The notes under the pieces were generated by a model that did no database searches, was not told where the DNA came from, and worked only from the letters and a program-made list of their open reading frames with translations. DNA of 21,789 nucleotides from a virus, in the IMG/VR virus record IMGVR_UViG_3300035703_000433, positions 1-21,789 of that record; one strand, written 5' to 3'. The position numbers and the translations under genes were made by a program. Positions 13,726-20,945 of this stretch are shown here, piece by piece. Positions within the stretch are counted from its first letter, which is position 1. Each line of letters opens with the position of its first letter.

Positions 13726-14198
13726 ACAAGAATGACAAGAACATCGTCGCAGTCTTTGGACTGCTGTTAGTGGCACTTTTTGTGTGGTCTTTTGTCGATC
13801 CCCCAGAGGGGATCGACTCCAAATGCAGCAACGCCGCCTGCCCCTGCGAGGACTGCACTTGCAAGGATTGCAAGTGCGGGATCGAGCCTGAACAGGAAGC
13901 CGGATCTCCTGGGAAGGTTCCCGAAAAGTCTTTCGGGAACACCCCCAAAAAGCCCCTGCTCAAGATGTATACGATGCAGGGATGCAAGCAATGCGAGGTT
14001 GACAAGCTGCAATTTGCAGCTTGGTTGGACAACGGCTGGCGAATCGAGGTATTCGACGACGGGGCGGGAGAAAAGGGTAAAATATATCCCTGGTACGAAG
14101 TCACCGAGACTAGCGGGAAACAATACTCGTTCGTAGGCCCCCTGTCCCCCGAAAAGGTAGAAAGAGAGCGACGAAATGCTGCTAGCACAGGTCGTTGA
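13722..14198 (+). CDS. Membrane-anchored Cys-rich glutaredoxin-like protein
   Basis: This 158-residue protein has a membrane helix at residues 8-23, then a compact cluster of seven cysteines (35, 40, 42, 45, 47, 50, 52; CPCEDCTCKDCKC), a proline-rich linker, and a thioredoxin-fold-like domain starting LLKMYTMQGCKQCEVDK with a CxxC pair at 88 and 91. The CxxC after a short strand is the redox site of glutaredoxins and thioredoxins; the domain is short and lacks an obvious cis-proline, so activity is uncertain. The cysteine cluster could bind metal (zinc, copper or iron-sulfur). It overlaps the peptidase (ATGA) and the next gene by 23 bases. It could keep the peptidase cysteine reduced or sense redox at the membrane; this is inference. 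Confidence 0.7.
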   Translation: MNKNDKNIVAVFGLLLVALFVWSFVDPPEGIDSKCSNAACPCEDCTCKDCKCGIEPEQEAGSPGKVPEKSFGNTPKKPLLKMYTMQGCKQCEVDKLQFAAWLDNGWRIEVFDDGAGEKGKIYPWYEVTETSGKQYSFVGPLSPEKVERERRNAASTGR

Positions 14199-14532
14199 CC
14201 CCGCACAAGCGAAGGAATTCCTGACCGAAACAAACTACACCGTCGCCGGTGTAGTTTTGGTCATTCTGGCCGCTTTAGCGTTCGCCGTATGGCGAACGCT
14301 GGGTTGGGTTGGTAAAGAATTGGCGATCCCTATTAGGGATCGACTATTCTTGGCCGTCGATAAGCTGCTCTCAAACCTAGAGCAGAACACCAGTACGATG
14401 CAGGATGTGTCTACCAGCTTGCAAAAGCTGGCGACGGTTCCGGATCGTTTGGATACCATCGAAGGCAAAGTCGATGGGCTATCGCAGCGAGTGGACAATA
14501 TGGATACACACCTGAATCGCCGCAATTCTTAA
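14176..14532 (+). CDS. Holin-like membrane protein with coiled coil
   Basis: This 118-residue protein has one strong membrane helix at residues 20-40 (NYTVAGVVLVILAALAFAVW) and a long C-terminal helical region with heptad spacing (LSNLEQNTSTMQDVSTSL, then LDTIEGKVDGLSQRVDNMD), typical of a coiled coil. The layout resembles small membrane proteins of XhlA or holin-associated type. It overlaps the previous gene by 23 bases, with AGAGAG upstream of the ATG. Hairpins of 10-11 bp lie at 14232-14257 and 14277-14300. It is the last gene before the AT-richer block and the last with frequent hairpins until 16822. Confidence 0.65.
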   Translation: MLLAQVVDPAQAKEFLTETNYTVAGVVLVILAALAFAVWRTLGWVGKELAIPIRDRLFLAVDKLLSNLEQNTSTMQDVSTSLQKLATVPDRLDTIEGKVDGLSQRVDNMDTHLNRRNS

Positions 14533-14544
14533 TGGAGACAGTTT

Positions 14545-15060
14545 GTGACCCCACAAGAACTCAATCAACTAATCCAATCTCTCCCAGATTGGCAGACTTC
14601 CACCCCAGAAAAAGTGTGGCAATATTTGTCTGAAAAGACAATCAAAAAAGTCGATCCTCGCAAGTGGAAGTCAATTGATCTTGCTAAGCTCATTGGGTGG
14701 GATCAAGTCGATAACTTCTTCAATTACCTAGCACAAAACAAATGTCAATGGGTAGTTGATCTTGCTGCTGGTGACGGGCTTGAAATCGGTGACGATCCTG
14801 TAAACGCTGTCTTGCGTGGGTTCAATAATCCAGTTTGCCAACAACTTGCTGATCTTGGAATCCACTACGTTTCGATGCTTGAAGATGCCGGTATCGAAAC
14901 AACAAAAGAAATAGTTGCGTGTGCTTTTACCGCAATGCTCAACGAAAGCACAATCGCAGAACGAAAGCAATCATTGCTTTTGTCTGGTTCTGTTAAGTGG
15001 AACGCTTTTGTCTCTGCTGTTGAATCTTGGAATGGTGTTGGTCAGCCACCGGAGTTGTAA
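14545..15060 (+). CDS. Hypothetical protein, 171 residues
   Basis: I do not recognise a family. The protein is soluble and mixed alpha/beta, with tryptophans spread along it (PDWQTSTPEKVWQYL, GSVKWNAFVSAVESWNG). The start is GTG with GGAG about 8 bases upstream. Codon choice changes here: A- and T-ending codons are much commoner than in neighbours (CTT, GCT, GTT, AAA). Inverted repeats of the kind found elsewhere are nearly absent; the best is 8 bp at 14964-14981. The gene sits immediately before the adhesin and may be its partner, a chaperone or a structural protein. Confidence 0.65.
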   Translation: MTPQELNQLIQSLPDWQTSTPEKVWQYLSEKTIKKVDPRKWKSIDLAKLIGWDQVDNFFNYLAQNKCQWVVDLAAGDGLEIGDDPVNAVLRGFNNPVCQQLADLGIHYVSMLEDAGIETTKEIVACAFTAMLNESTIAERKQSLLLSGSVKWNAFVSAVESWNGVGQPPEL

Positions 15061-15063
15061 ACA

Positions 15064-16263
15064 ATGGCCTGGACAGATAGATACGTACGATCCGATGCGA
15101 GTGGTTCTGGAACAGGACTTACTGACACACCATCAGATGCTTGGACTTTGCCACAAGTGATTACAAATATCGGCAATGGTGCAGCCACTGACGATTGGCG
15201 TATAAATATCCGTGGCGGTGTTTATAGCTTTGGTTCCACATCGTATTCTTTTTCAATAAATTCATCAGCTACATCGCCAAAGAAAGTTTGGTGGAGAGGA
15301 TTTGCGACGACCCCAGGAGACTTAGACAGCACTCCCGTTATTCCAAATCAAGCATGGACTGGGCCAGACATACGATTCACTACAGGAGCTGCTTCGCTGA
15401 ACGGACTGAATTCAGTTCTGTCTAATATCAAAATAGTTACCACGAGTGGTGCTAGTACGACATTAAATATGTCTCCGGCAAACATAGGTTTTGAATCGAT
15501 TATTGTTCGCTGTTGGTTAGAAAATCAAGGTACCGGAATACCCTTAACTATAGGGCAAGTCGGATTACCCCACAGAATTAGGGCTTACGGTTGTTACTTG
15601 AAAGCTTCTGCTTCTGCTGCTCGTGTAATTGCGGTTACTACATCTTCCGCAGTTCATTCGTGCATAATTGATGGTGGAGTTCATGGATATACCGCAGGTG
15701 GCGGTGGCGGAGTATCGGCATCATTTTATAACTGCATTTTTAGAAACCAGTCTGGATCATGTATGTTTCATAACGGAGTTACTGGTACGAGTTCATTCAT
15801 CGCTCTAAATAACATTTTTTATAAGCCTGGAAGTCACGGCATTGCTTTTAATCCTGCGGCTCCACCGCAAAACATCATGCCAGTAATGAACAATGTTTTT
15901 ATCGGCTGTGGAGGATACGGCATATCTTCTACAGACAATACCACTTTAAGCATAAATTATGCTGCATCAATCATACGTATAGGCAACAAATTTTTTGGAA
16001 ATGTTTCTGGAAATGAAAATTTTCTTGGTGAATATCAAGGACACGAAAATGTTCAGCTTACAGAAAATCCGTTTGTAGATGGAGACAACTGGGATTTTAG
16101 ATTAAAGTCGTCGTCATTATCAAGTATGTACGGATTTCCATACGTTTTTACTGGCCCAACCACTCAAGTCTCAAGTGATTACGCAAGTCCGTATAAAGCC
16201 TCAGCGAGTAGCGGTGGTGGTTTGATTTTACCCAGACCAATGAACGGGGGGTATTCAGCGTGA
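15064..16263 (+). CDS. Right-handed beta-helix adhesin / tail spike
   Basis: This 399-residue protein starts with a RYVRSDASGSGTGLTDTPSDAW motif and then WRINIRGGVY, a pattern common at the start of parallel beta-helix (pectate-lyase-like) proteins. Repeating short strands with asparagines, glycines and small residues run through residues 100-330 (SCIIDGG, ASFYNCIFRN, IALNNIFYK, PVMNNVFIGC), as expected for helix rungs. Such proteins form trimeric spikes that bind or cleave surface polysaccharides. No clear catalytic residues can be assigned. A GGAG site lies about 10 bases upstream of the ATG. The gene lies wholly in the AT-richer block and is likely exchanged between phages. It overlaps the next gene by 4 bases (GTGA). 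Confidence 0.8.
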   Translation: MAWTDRYVRSDASGSGTGLTDTPSDAWTLPQVITNIGNGAATDDWRINIRGGVYSFGSTSYSFSINSSATSPKKVWWRGFATTPGDLDSTPVIPNQAWTGPDIRFTTGAASLNGLNSVLSNIKIVTTSGASTTLNMSPANIGFESIIVRCWLENQGTGIPLTIGQVGLPHRIRAYGCYLKASASAARVIAVTTSSAVHSCIIDGGVHGYTAGGGGGVSASFYNCIFRNQSGSCMFHNGVTGTSSFIALNNIFYKPGSHGIAFNPAAPPQNIMPVMNNVFIGCGGYGISSTDNTTLSINYAASIIRIGNKFFGNVSGNENFLGEYQGHENVQLTENPFVDGDNWDFRLKSSSLSSMYGFPYVFTGPTTQVSSDYASPYKASASSGGGLILPRPMNGGYSA

Positions 16264-18500
16264 GCAAGCAGAAAAAATATGCTGGTGAAACCTCTGTGTC
16301 ATTGGCTGTATTTATACAAGACACTTCATCAACAACAGGTGGTGGATTGTCTGGTGTAACAAGTGCATCCAGTGGGCTTATCATGGAATATCGTCGTCAA
16401 GGACAATCCAGTTGGACAACTGTTACTCCTGTTGCTGGTAAGGTTCTAGGAACTTATCTAAGTGGAGGTATTATTGCTGACGGTTCACTCGCAGGTGCAT
16501 ATGAAGTTGACTTCCCCGATGCTGCTTTTGCTACTGGTGCTAGGGCCGTATTTATTAGGATTCGTGGTGTTGCAAACATGCTGCCAGCGTTGATCGAAGT
16601 AGAACTCGATGCAGTAAACTACCAAGACGCAAATAGATTTGGACTTACCGCATTGCCTAATGCCGCTGCTGGTGCGTCGGGAGGTTTGCCGACTGTTGAT
16701 ACCTCGAATAGAGTTAAAGCCAACACAGAGCAGATTGCAGGACAAGCAACAAGTGCATCAGCACCCGTTAGTTTTCCTGCTAGTGTCGCAAATGAAACAA
16801 CTGTTGCCAGTCGAGCAACCCAGGCGAGCGTTGACACGCTCGCCTCCTACGTCGATACCGAGGTAGGAGCCATCAAGGCGAAAACAGATAACCTACCGAC
16901 CGACCCCGCAGACGCGAGCGACATCGCGTCTGCGTTCGCAACTGTCAACAACACGCTCGCGACCATCGCGAGCTACATCGACACAGAGGTCGCAGCCATC
17001 AAGGCCAAGACCGACAACCTACCATCCGACCCTGCTGATGCGAGCGACATTGCCGCCAGCTTCGCTAGCGTCAATGCCGCCCTGACTACCATTACGGGCT
17101 ACATCGACACCGAGGTAGCCGCGATCAAAGCCAAGACTGACAATCTGCCGGTAGATCCGGCAGATGCCAGCGACATCGCCGCGAGCTTCTCCAACATCAC
17201 GACACTCCTAAACACGCTGGCATCCTACGTTGATACGGAAGTCGCGGCCATCAAGGCCAAGACTGACAACCTGCCTTCAAATCCTGCGGCAGTCACCGAT
17301 ATTCCAACAGCATCGGCTATCGCCGATGCTGTCCTAGAGGAAAGCGTTGACGATCACGACCATGTGGCACACAGTCTCGCCAAGTACATCAGCATCATCA
17401 AGAAGGCCAACACGGTCATCGAGGGTACAGTCACCTCTGCGATCACCCCAACCGCAACGGCCTTCTCCTCCGATGTTAGCTACCCTAATGGTGCTTTAGA
17501 ACACGCTGTCCTGCTTTTCATCAATGCGGCAGCAATCAACGAGCAGAACAGCCCAATCATAGGATATGTCAATACCAATGGCGTAATCACAGTAGAGGAG
17601 GCTTTTACTTCTGCTCCGACTGTAGGCGACCAATTCATCGTTATCCCGACCATCCACGTTCACGCAATATCGGATATTCAAGCCGGTCTGGCTACCAGCG
17701 CAGCGTTGGCCGCCGTGGCGGCCAACGTGACTTCGCTTGTCAACAGAATCCCCGCAACCCTATTTGCGGGGATCACCTACATGTCGCGATGGCTAGGCGT
17801 ATTGGCAGGCAAGACTGCCGATGCGACCACCCGAGCCGAGATTAACTTGACCCCAGCGGGGGCAAGTTACAACGAGACGACCGATTCGCTCGAAGCGATT
17901 CGGGATCGCGGAGATGTTGCCTGGATCACCGGCGGTAATCAAGGTACGGGCGCGAGAATCGTTACGATCACTGTCCGAGATTCCTCGGCCAACCCAGTCG
18001 AAGCGGCCACGGTTCGCGTGTACCGCGCGGGCGAAACCTACGCTGGCGTTACCAACGCCAGCGGAGTCACATCGTTCAGCCTGGATGACGCGACGTTTAC
18101 CGTCGCGATCACCGCCGCAGGGTTCAGCTTCACTCCTGTTTCGCTGGTAGTCAGCGGGAACGTCTCTCAGACGTACACGCTGACGAGTACCGGTGGAGTC
18201 ACGCCGAGCGTGGCTCCACGGACGACGGGCTTCTGGACTTGCCTGTCGGCTTTGGGGGTCGCAGAACCGGGAGCGCAGGTGACGATCCAAGCATCGTCAC
18301 CGCCGTCGGGATCTACCGGATTGGTGATGGAAGATGCTCCTCGGACGGCCACCGCCGACAACCAAGGGGTAGTACAATTTTCAAATTTGACAAAAGGCGC
18401 GACGTACATCGTATATCGCACCGGAAGTTCAAGAAAGTACAACGTAGTCGTTCCAGCGAACGCCGGGGACAGTACTCCGATGGGAAGTATAGTAGGGTAA
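16260..18500 (+). CDS. Long tail fibre with 42-residue repeats and Ig-like domain
   Basis: This 746-residue protein has an N-terminal beta domain (residues 1-120, SVSLAVFIQDTSSTTGGGLSG), a linker, four 42-residue repeats (residues about 197-355, core VDTEVAAIKAKTDNLPSDPADASDIA) that look like a fibrous coiled-coil shaft, a beta region around 395-470, an Ig/carboxypeptidase-regulatory-like domain (590-665, VTITVRDSSANPVEAATVRVYRAGET), and a C-terminal beta domain. This fits a fibre that attaches to the virion and contacts the host surface. The start is GTG, overlapping the adhesin stop. Composition changes within the gene at about 16800: AT-richer and hairpin-free before, GC-richer and hairpin-rich after. 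Confidence 0.75.
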   Translation: MSKQKKYAGETSVSLAVFIQDTSSTTGGGLSGVTSASSGLIMEYRRQGQSSWTTVTPVAGKVLGTYLSGGIIADGSLAGAYEVDFPDAAFATGARAVFIRIRGVANMLPALIEVELDAVNYQDANRFGLTALPNAAAGASGGLPTVDTSNRVKANTEQIAGQATSASAPVSFPASVANETTVASRATQASVDTLASYVDTEVGAIKAKTDNLPTDPADASDIASAFATVNNTLATIASYIDTEVAAIKAKTDNLPSDPADASDIAASFASVNAALTTITGYIDTEVAAIKAKTDNLPVDPADASDIAASFSNITTLLNTLASYVDTEVAAIKAKTDNLPSNPAAVTDIPTASAIADAVLEESVDDHDHVAHSLAKYISIIKKANTVIEGTVTSAITPTATAFSSDVSYPNGALEHAVLLFINAAAINEQNSPIIGYVNTNGVITVEEAFTSAPTVGDQFIVIPTIHVHAISDIQAGLATSAALAAVAANVTSLVNRIPATLFAGITYMSRWLGVLAGKTADATTRAEINLTPAGASYNETTDSLEAIRDRGDVAWITGGNQGTGARIVTITVRDSSANPVEAATVRVYRAGETYAGVTNASGVTSFSLDDATFTVAITAAGFSFTPVSLVVSGNVSQTYTLTSTGGVTPSVAPRTTGFWTCLSALGVAEPGAQVTIQASSPPSGSTGLVMEDAPRTATADNQGVVQFSNLTKGATYIVYRTGSSRKYNVVVPANAGDSTPMGSIVG
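16848..17315 (+). repeat. 126-bp in-frame repeats of the tail fibre
   Basis: Copies begin at 16848, 16974, 17100 and 17226, exactly 126 bp apart, the fourth being partial. They encode 42-residue units with core TEVAAIKAKTDNLP, DPADASDIA. The nucleotide copies differ mostly at synonymous sites, so the repeat is old and kept at the protein level. Confidence 0.9.
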
Positions 18501-18504
18501 TCAA

Positions 18505-18906
18505 ATGGCAAGAACAACGCTCGCTGCGGTCAATAAGATCATCCAGTACGATTCGACCAACGTGCCTGACCCTCAGTTGATGATCGACAGTGCATCGCTG
18601 ATGGTTACAAACGTCATCGGTTCGGCGTTGGATGCCTCCACCGCCGAACTGGTCGAGCGATACTTGGCTGCCCACCTGATCGCTATCAGCGATCCAAGAA
18701 TCCAGAGTGAGCAGGTCAAAACGATCCAGGCTTCGTACCAAGTCCGTCTTTCAGACGGACTTGGTATTACGCACTTCGGAAGTACCGCCATGATGCTAGA
18801 TTCCAGCGGCAAACTTGCCGTCTGGAATAACAAGGTCGTCAAGGGCATGGTCAAGTTCGACCTGTTCTGGGCCGGTAAGGCGGGGGACACCGATGTCACT
18901 TATTAA
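18505..18906 (+). CDS. Head-tail connector adaptor (DUF4054-like)
   Basis: This 133-residue protein matches the DUF4054 connector layout: a helical N-terminal half (LMIDSASLMVTNVIGSALDASTAELVERYLAAHLIAI), a middle SYQVRLSDGLGITHFGSTAMMLD, and a hydrophobic end (MVKFDLFWAGKAG). Such adaptors dock on the portal and start the neck. The position before the head-closure and tail genes agrees. The gene contains the longest perfect hairpin found, 14-bp arms at 18736-18749/18753-18766. It overlaps the next gene by 14 bases. Confidence 0.75.
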   Translation: MARTTLAAVNKIIQYDSTNVPDPQLMIDSASLMVTNVIGSALDASTAELVERYLAAHLIAISDPRIQSEQVKTIQASYQVRLSDGLGITHFGSTAMMLDSSGKLAVWNNKVVKGMVKFDLFWAGKAGDTDVTY

Positions 18907-19237
18907 GAGATGCCAGAAGCAAACCCTGGTCTATTGGCCCAGGGTTGGCACACAAAAGACCGGCGAACCCATTTGGGGTTCGCCGGTCGAATACACATGC
19001 CGGTGGGAGGAAATGCTCAAGGAAGTGATGGCCAACACCAGCACCCGAGTCATGTCTCGGGTGCAGGCAATCACGCAAATCCGCCTACCCGTAGGCGGAT
19101 TGATGCGTTTGGGCACATTGGCCGATACCGCCTACTGGGATAACCCCAAGCAGAATCCAGACGTATACGAGGTCATCGATTCGTCGATGACCCCGAACCT
19201 CCGTAACACCGAGACTCTGTACGAGGCGTGCGGCTGA
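18893..19237 (+). CDS. Head closure (stopper) protein
   Basis: This 114-residue protein follows the adaptor and is small and beta-rich (TLVYWPRVGTQKTGEPIWGSPVEYTCRWEE), the usual profile of head-closure proteins that stop DNA leakage in the neck. I start it at the ATG at 18893 with GGGGGA about 6 bases upstream; a longer frame from 18815 would overlap the adaptor by 92 bases and adds basic, serine-rich sequence unlike the family. A 13-bp hairpin (18958-18988) and an 11-bp one (19078-19101) lie inside. Confidence 0.65.
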   Translation: MSLIKRCQKQTLVYWPRVGTQKTGEPIWGSPVEYTCRWEEMLKEVMANTSTRVMSRVQAITQIRLPVGGLMRLGTLADTAYWDNPKQNPDVYEVIDSSMTPNLRNTETLYEACG

Positions 19238-19653
19238 TGAAGGTCAAGGTAGAAGGCATCAAGGAACTCGACAAGGCCCTTGGCAGGTATGTCAAGGATC
19301 TCGGGACAGCCTTTGCAAAAGGCTGCGAGGATGCCGCCGAGACGTTCTTGAACAGAACGGACGTTCTGGTCAAGTACGAAACCGGAGCCCTTCGGGAATC
19401 CGGGGTCTGGTTCCAAGAAAAGGATGGTTTCCAGACGGAAACCATCATCGGATACGGAGCCAAGATCACCACCAATTATTACCGAGACGGCAGGGATTAC
19501 CCCCAACAACCCGAATTGTACGCTCGCAGGCAGCACGATGACATCGAGGGCGCGTTGTTTCCAGTCACGACCGACAAGTGGATTGTGCATGGGATTAGCT
19601 TCTTTTCCGACGATATGTCCAACCTGATCGTACAGGAGATGTCCAGAGTATGA
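19237..19653 (+). CDS. HK97 gp10-like neck / tail-completion protein
   Basis: This 138-residue protein has an N-terminal strand-helix (KVKVEGIKELDKALGRYVKDL), a helix with AKGCEDAAETFLNRTDVLVKYETGALRESGVW, where the TGALRxS phrase is typical of gp10-like proteins, and a beta end with the basic DGRDYPQQPELYAR. Proteins of this family link the neck with the tail. The ATG at 19237 overlaps the previous stop as TGATG; GTG at 19228 is an alternative that adds three residues. Overlap with the next gene is ATGA. Confidence 0.75.
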   Translation: MKVKVEGIKELDKALGRYVKDLGTAFAKGCEDAAETFLNRTDVLVKYETGALRESGVWFQEKDGFQTETIIGYGAKITTNYYRDGRDYPQQPELYARRQHDDIEGALFPVTTDKWIVHGISFFSDDMSNLIVQEMSRV

Positions 19654-20042
19654 CCGGTGCAGAAGCATTAGCAGAAGTGATAGAAGCGAATCTCCCCAAT
19701 CTGGGGTATTCGATCTTCATCAACCACGTCCCCGACGAGCCAGACAATGCCATCCTGGTTTACGAGATCGGCAGAGGCCGACTCGAACCCAGGAATCACC
19801 GATCCGGCAAACGCGAGGAGCATCCTCGCGTTGAGGTTCGGGTTCGGGGCGTGGATTCCGCCGCAGGCGGAATCCTTAGGCAAATCTCGGACATGACGGA
19901 AGCCGTTTACGGCTTCCCGTTGACCAGCGGTCAAAAATTGCTAGTCATAACCAAATCTAATACAATAGGATTCGCAGGGCAAGAGCAACAGACCCGGCGA
20001 TACCATTACGCACAACAATTCCTGCTCACCATTTCGGAGTAG
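19650..20042 (+). CDS. Tail terminator / minor capsid protein
   Basis: This 130-residue protein has a helical start (AEALAEVIEANLPNLG) followed by strands (YSIFINHVPDEPDNAILVYEIG, PRVEVRVRGVD), a helix (ILRQISDMTEAVYGF), and a final strand with the aromatic RRYHYAQQFLLTI. This alpha/beta order is that of tail-terminator proteins that cap the tail tube and join it to the head. The place between gp10-like and tail-tube genes agrees. Hairpins at 19810-19832, 19853-19875 (10 bp each) and 19898-19917 (9 bp) follow closely on one another. Confidence 0.7.
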   Translation: MTGAEALAEVIEANLPNLGYSIFINHVPDEPDNAILVYEIGRGRLEPRNHRSGKREEHPRVEVRVRGVDSAAGGILRQISDMTEAVYGFPLTSGQKLLVITKSNTIGFAGQEQQTRRYHYAQQFLLTISE

Positions 20043-20045
20043 ACG

Positions 20046-20510
20046 ATGCCAAAGCTGAAAGACGGATTTAAGACCCTCATTGCCATCACCGGGATTACTG
20101 CGCTTTTCGAGGAAATCGAAGTAACGCCACCTGAGTTGGATGCCAACGGCGTTATCGATCAGACCACGATGCGTAACACGCGATACCGAACCAACCTCGG
20201 TAAGTCGCTTGTTACCCTCGGGCCTGTCTCGGTCGTCGTGGCCTATGACCCTGCGGTCATCGGCCAGATGCACAACATCCTCGGGTCGAATCGCCACATT
20301 CAGATTACCTTCCCAGACGGAGCCACTTTGAGCTTCTACGCCGTCGTGAACAAGTTCACGCCGGATGCCCTCAAGGAAGGCGAGCGTCCTCAGGCTACCT
20401 TGGAACTCATTCCAAGTAACCTGTCCACCGCCGCAACCCCAGTCGAAGTCGCACCAGTATTTGCGACTGGAACCACGGCAACCACGACCACCACAACGCT
20501 TGCTCCGTAA
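20046..20510 (+). CDS. Major tail tube protein
   Basis: This 154-residue protein is beta-rich (LIAITGITALFEEIEVTPPELD, HIQITFPDGATLSFYAVVNKF, ATLELIPSNL) and lies just before the tail chaperone and tape measure, the standard place of the tail tube gene in siphoviruses. The C-terminus is a threonine-rich tail (TGTTATTTTTTLAP), possibly exposed on the tube. A hairpin with 9-bp arms covers the stop codon (20493-20517), and a terminator follows, consistent with a gene that needs a high dose. Confidence 0.75.
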   Translation: MPKLKDGFKTLIAITGITALFEEIEVTPPELDANGVIDQTTMRNTRYRTNLGKSLVTLGPVSVVVAYDPAVIGQMHNILGSNRHIQITFPDGATLSFYAVVNKFTPDALKEGERPQATLELIPSNLSTAATPVEVAPVFATGTTATTTTTTLAP

Positions 20511-20536
20511 GCGTTGTAGAACACTTGTCAGTTTCC

Positions 20537-20563
20537 AGGCGAACACTTGTGTTCGCCTTTTTT
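20537..20563 (+). terminator. Rho-independent terminator after tail tube
   Basis: A 10-bp perfect stem (20537-20546 with 20549-20558) with two-base loop runs into six T (20558-20563). It lies 26 bases past the tail-tube stop. Confidence 0.85.
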
Positions 20564-20585
20564 GTAGCAGAAGGGTGAAAAGATT

Positions 20586-20945
20586 ATGTCAGACGCAGTA
20601 CGAATTTCGGTTCTCCGTAAGTCCCAACCAGTCGAACTCGAAGTCTCCGAAGGCGATGTCGTTCGATATGCCGTCAAGGAAATGACCGGCGCGCAGCGGG
20701 ATGAATACTTCAACAAGACAGCCCAACGAACTACTCGCGATGCGAATGGTGAAGTGATTGGGATGAAGGACTACAAGGGATTGTACAGCACTTTGTTATC
20801 GTTCTGCGTCTACGACGCAGACGGCAAACCCATTCCTGAATCAAAGATTCAGGAATGGCCCGATACGGCCCAGAAGGCTTTGTTCGAGATCGCTCGCGAT
20901 CTCAACGGGCTCAAGGGAGATAAGGGAGACGACGAAAAAAACTGA
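20586..20945 (+). CDS. Tail assembly chaperone, short form (gpG-like)
   Basis: This 119-residue protein precedes the tape measure gene, the site of the tail-assembly chaperone in siphoviruses. Its sequence is soluble and charged (VELEVSEGDVVRYAVKEMTGAQRDEYF), without a known catalytic site. It ends ...GDDEKN at a TGA that directly follows the slippery heptamer, so this is the unshifted product. AGAAGGG lies upstream of the ATG, somewhat far. A 13-bp hairpin at 20830-20858 lies inside. The chaperone coats the tape measure and recruits tail tube subunits. Confidence 0.8.
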   Translation: MSDAVRISVLRKSQPVELEVSEGDVVRYAVKEMTGAQRDEYFNKTAQRTTRDANGEVIGMKDYKGLYSTLLSFCVYDADGKPIPESKIQEWPDTAQKALFEIARDLNGLKGDKGDDEKN

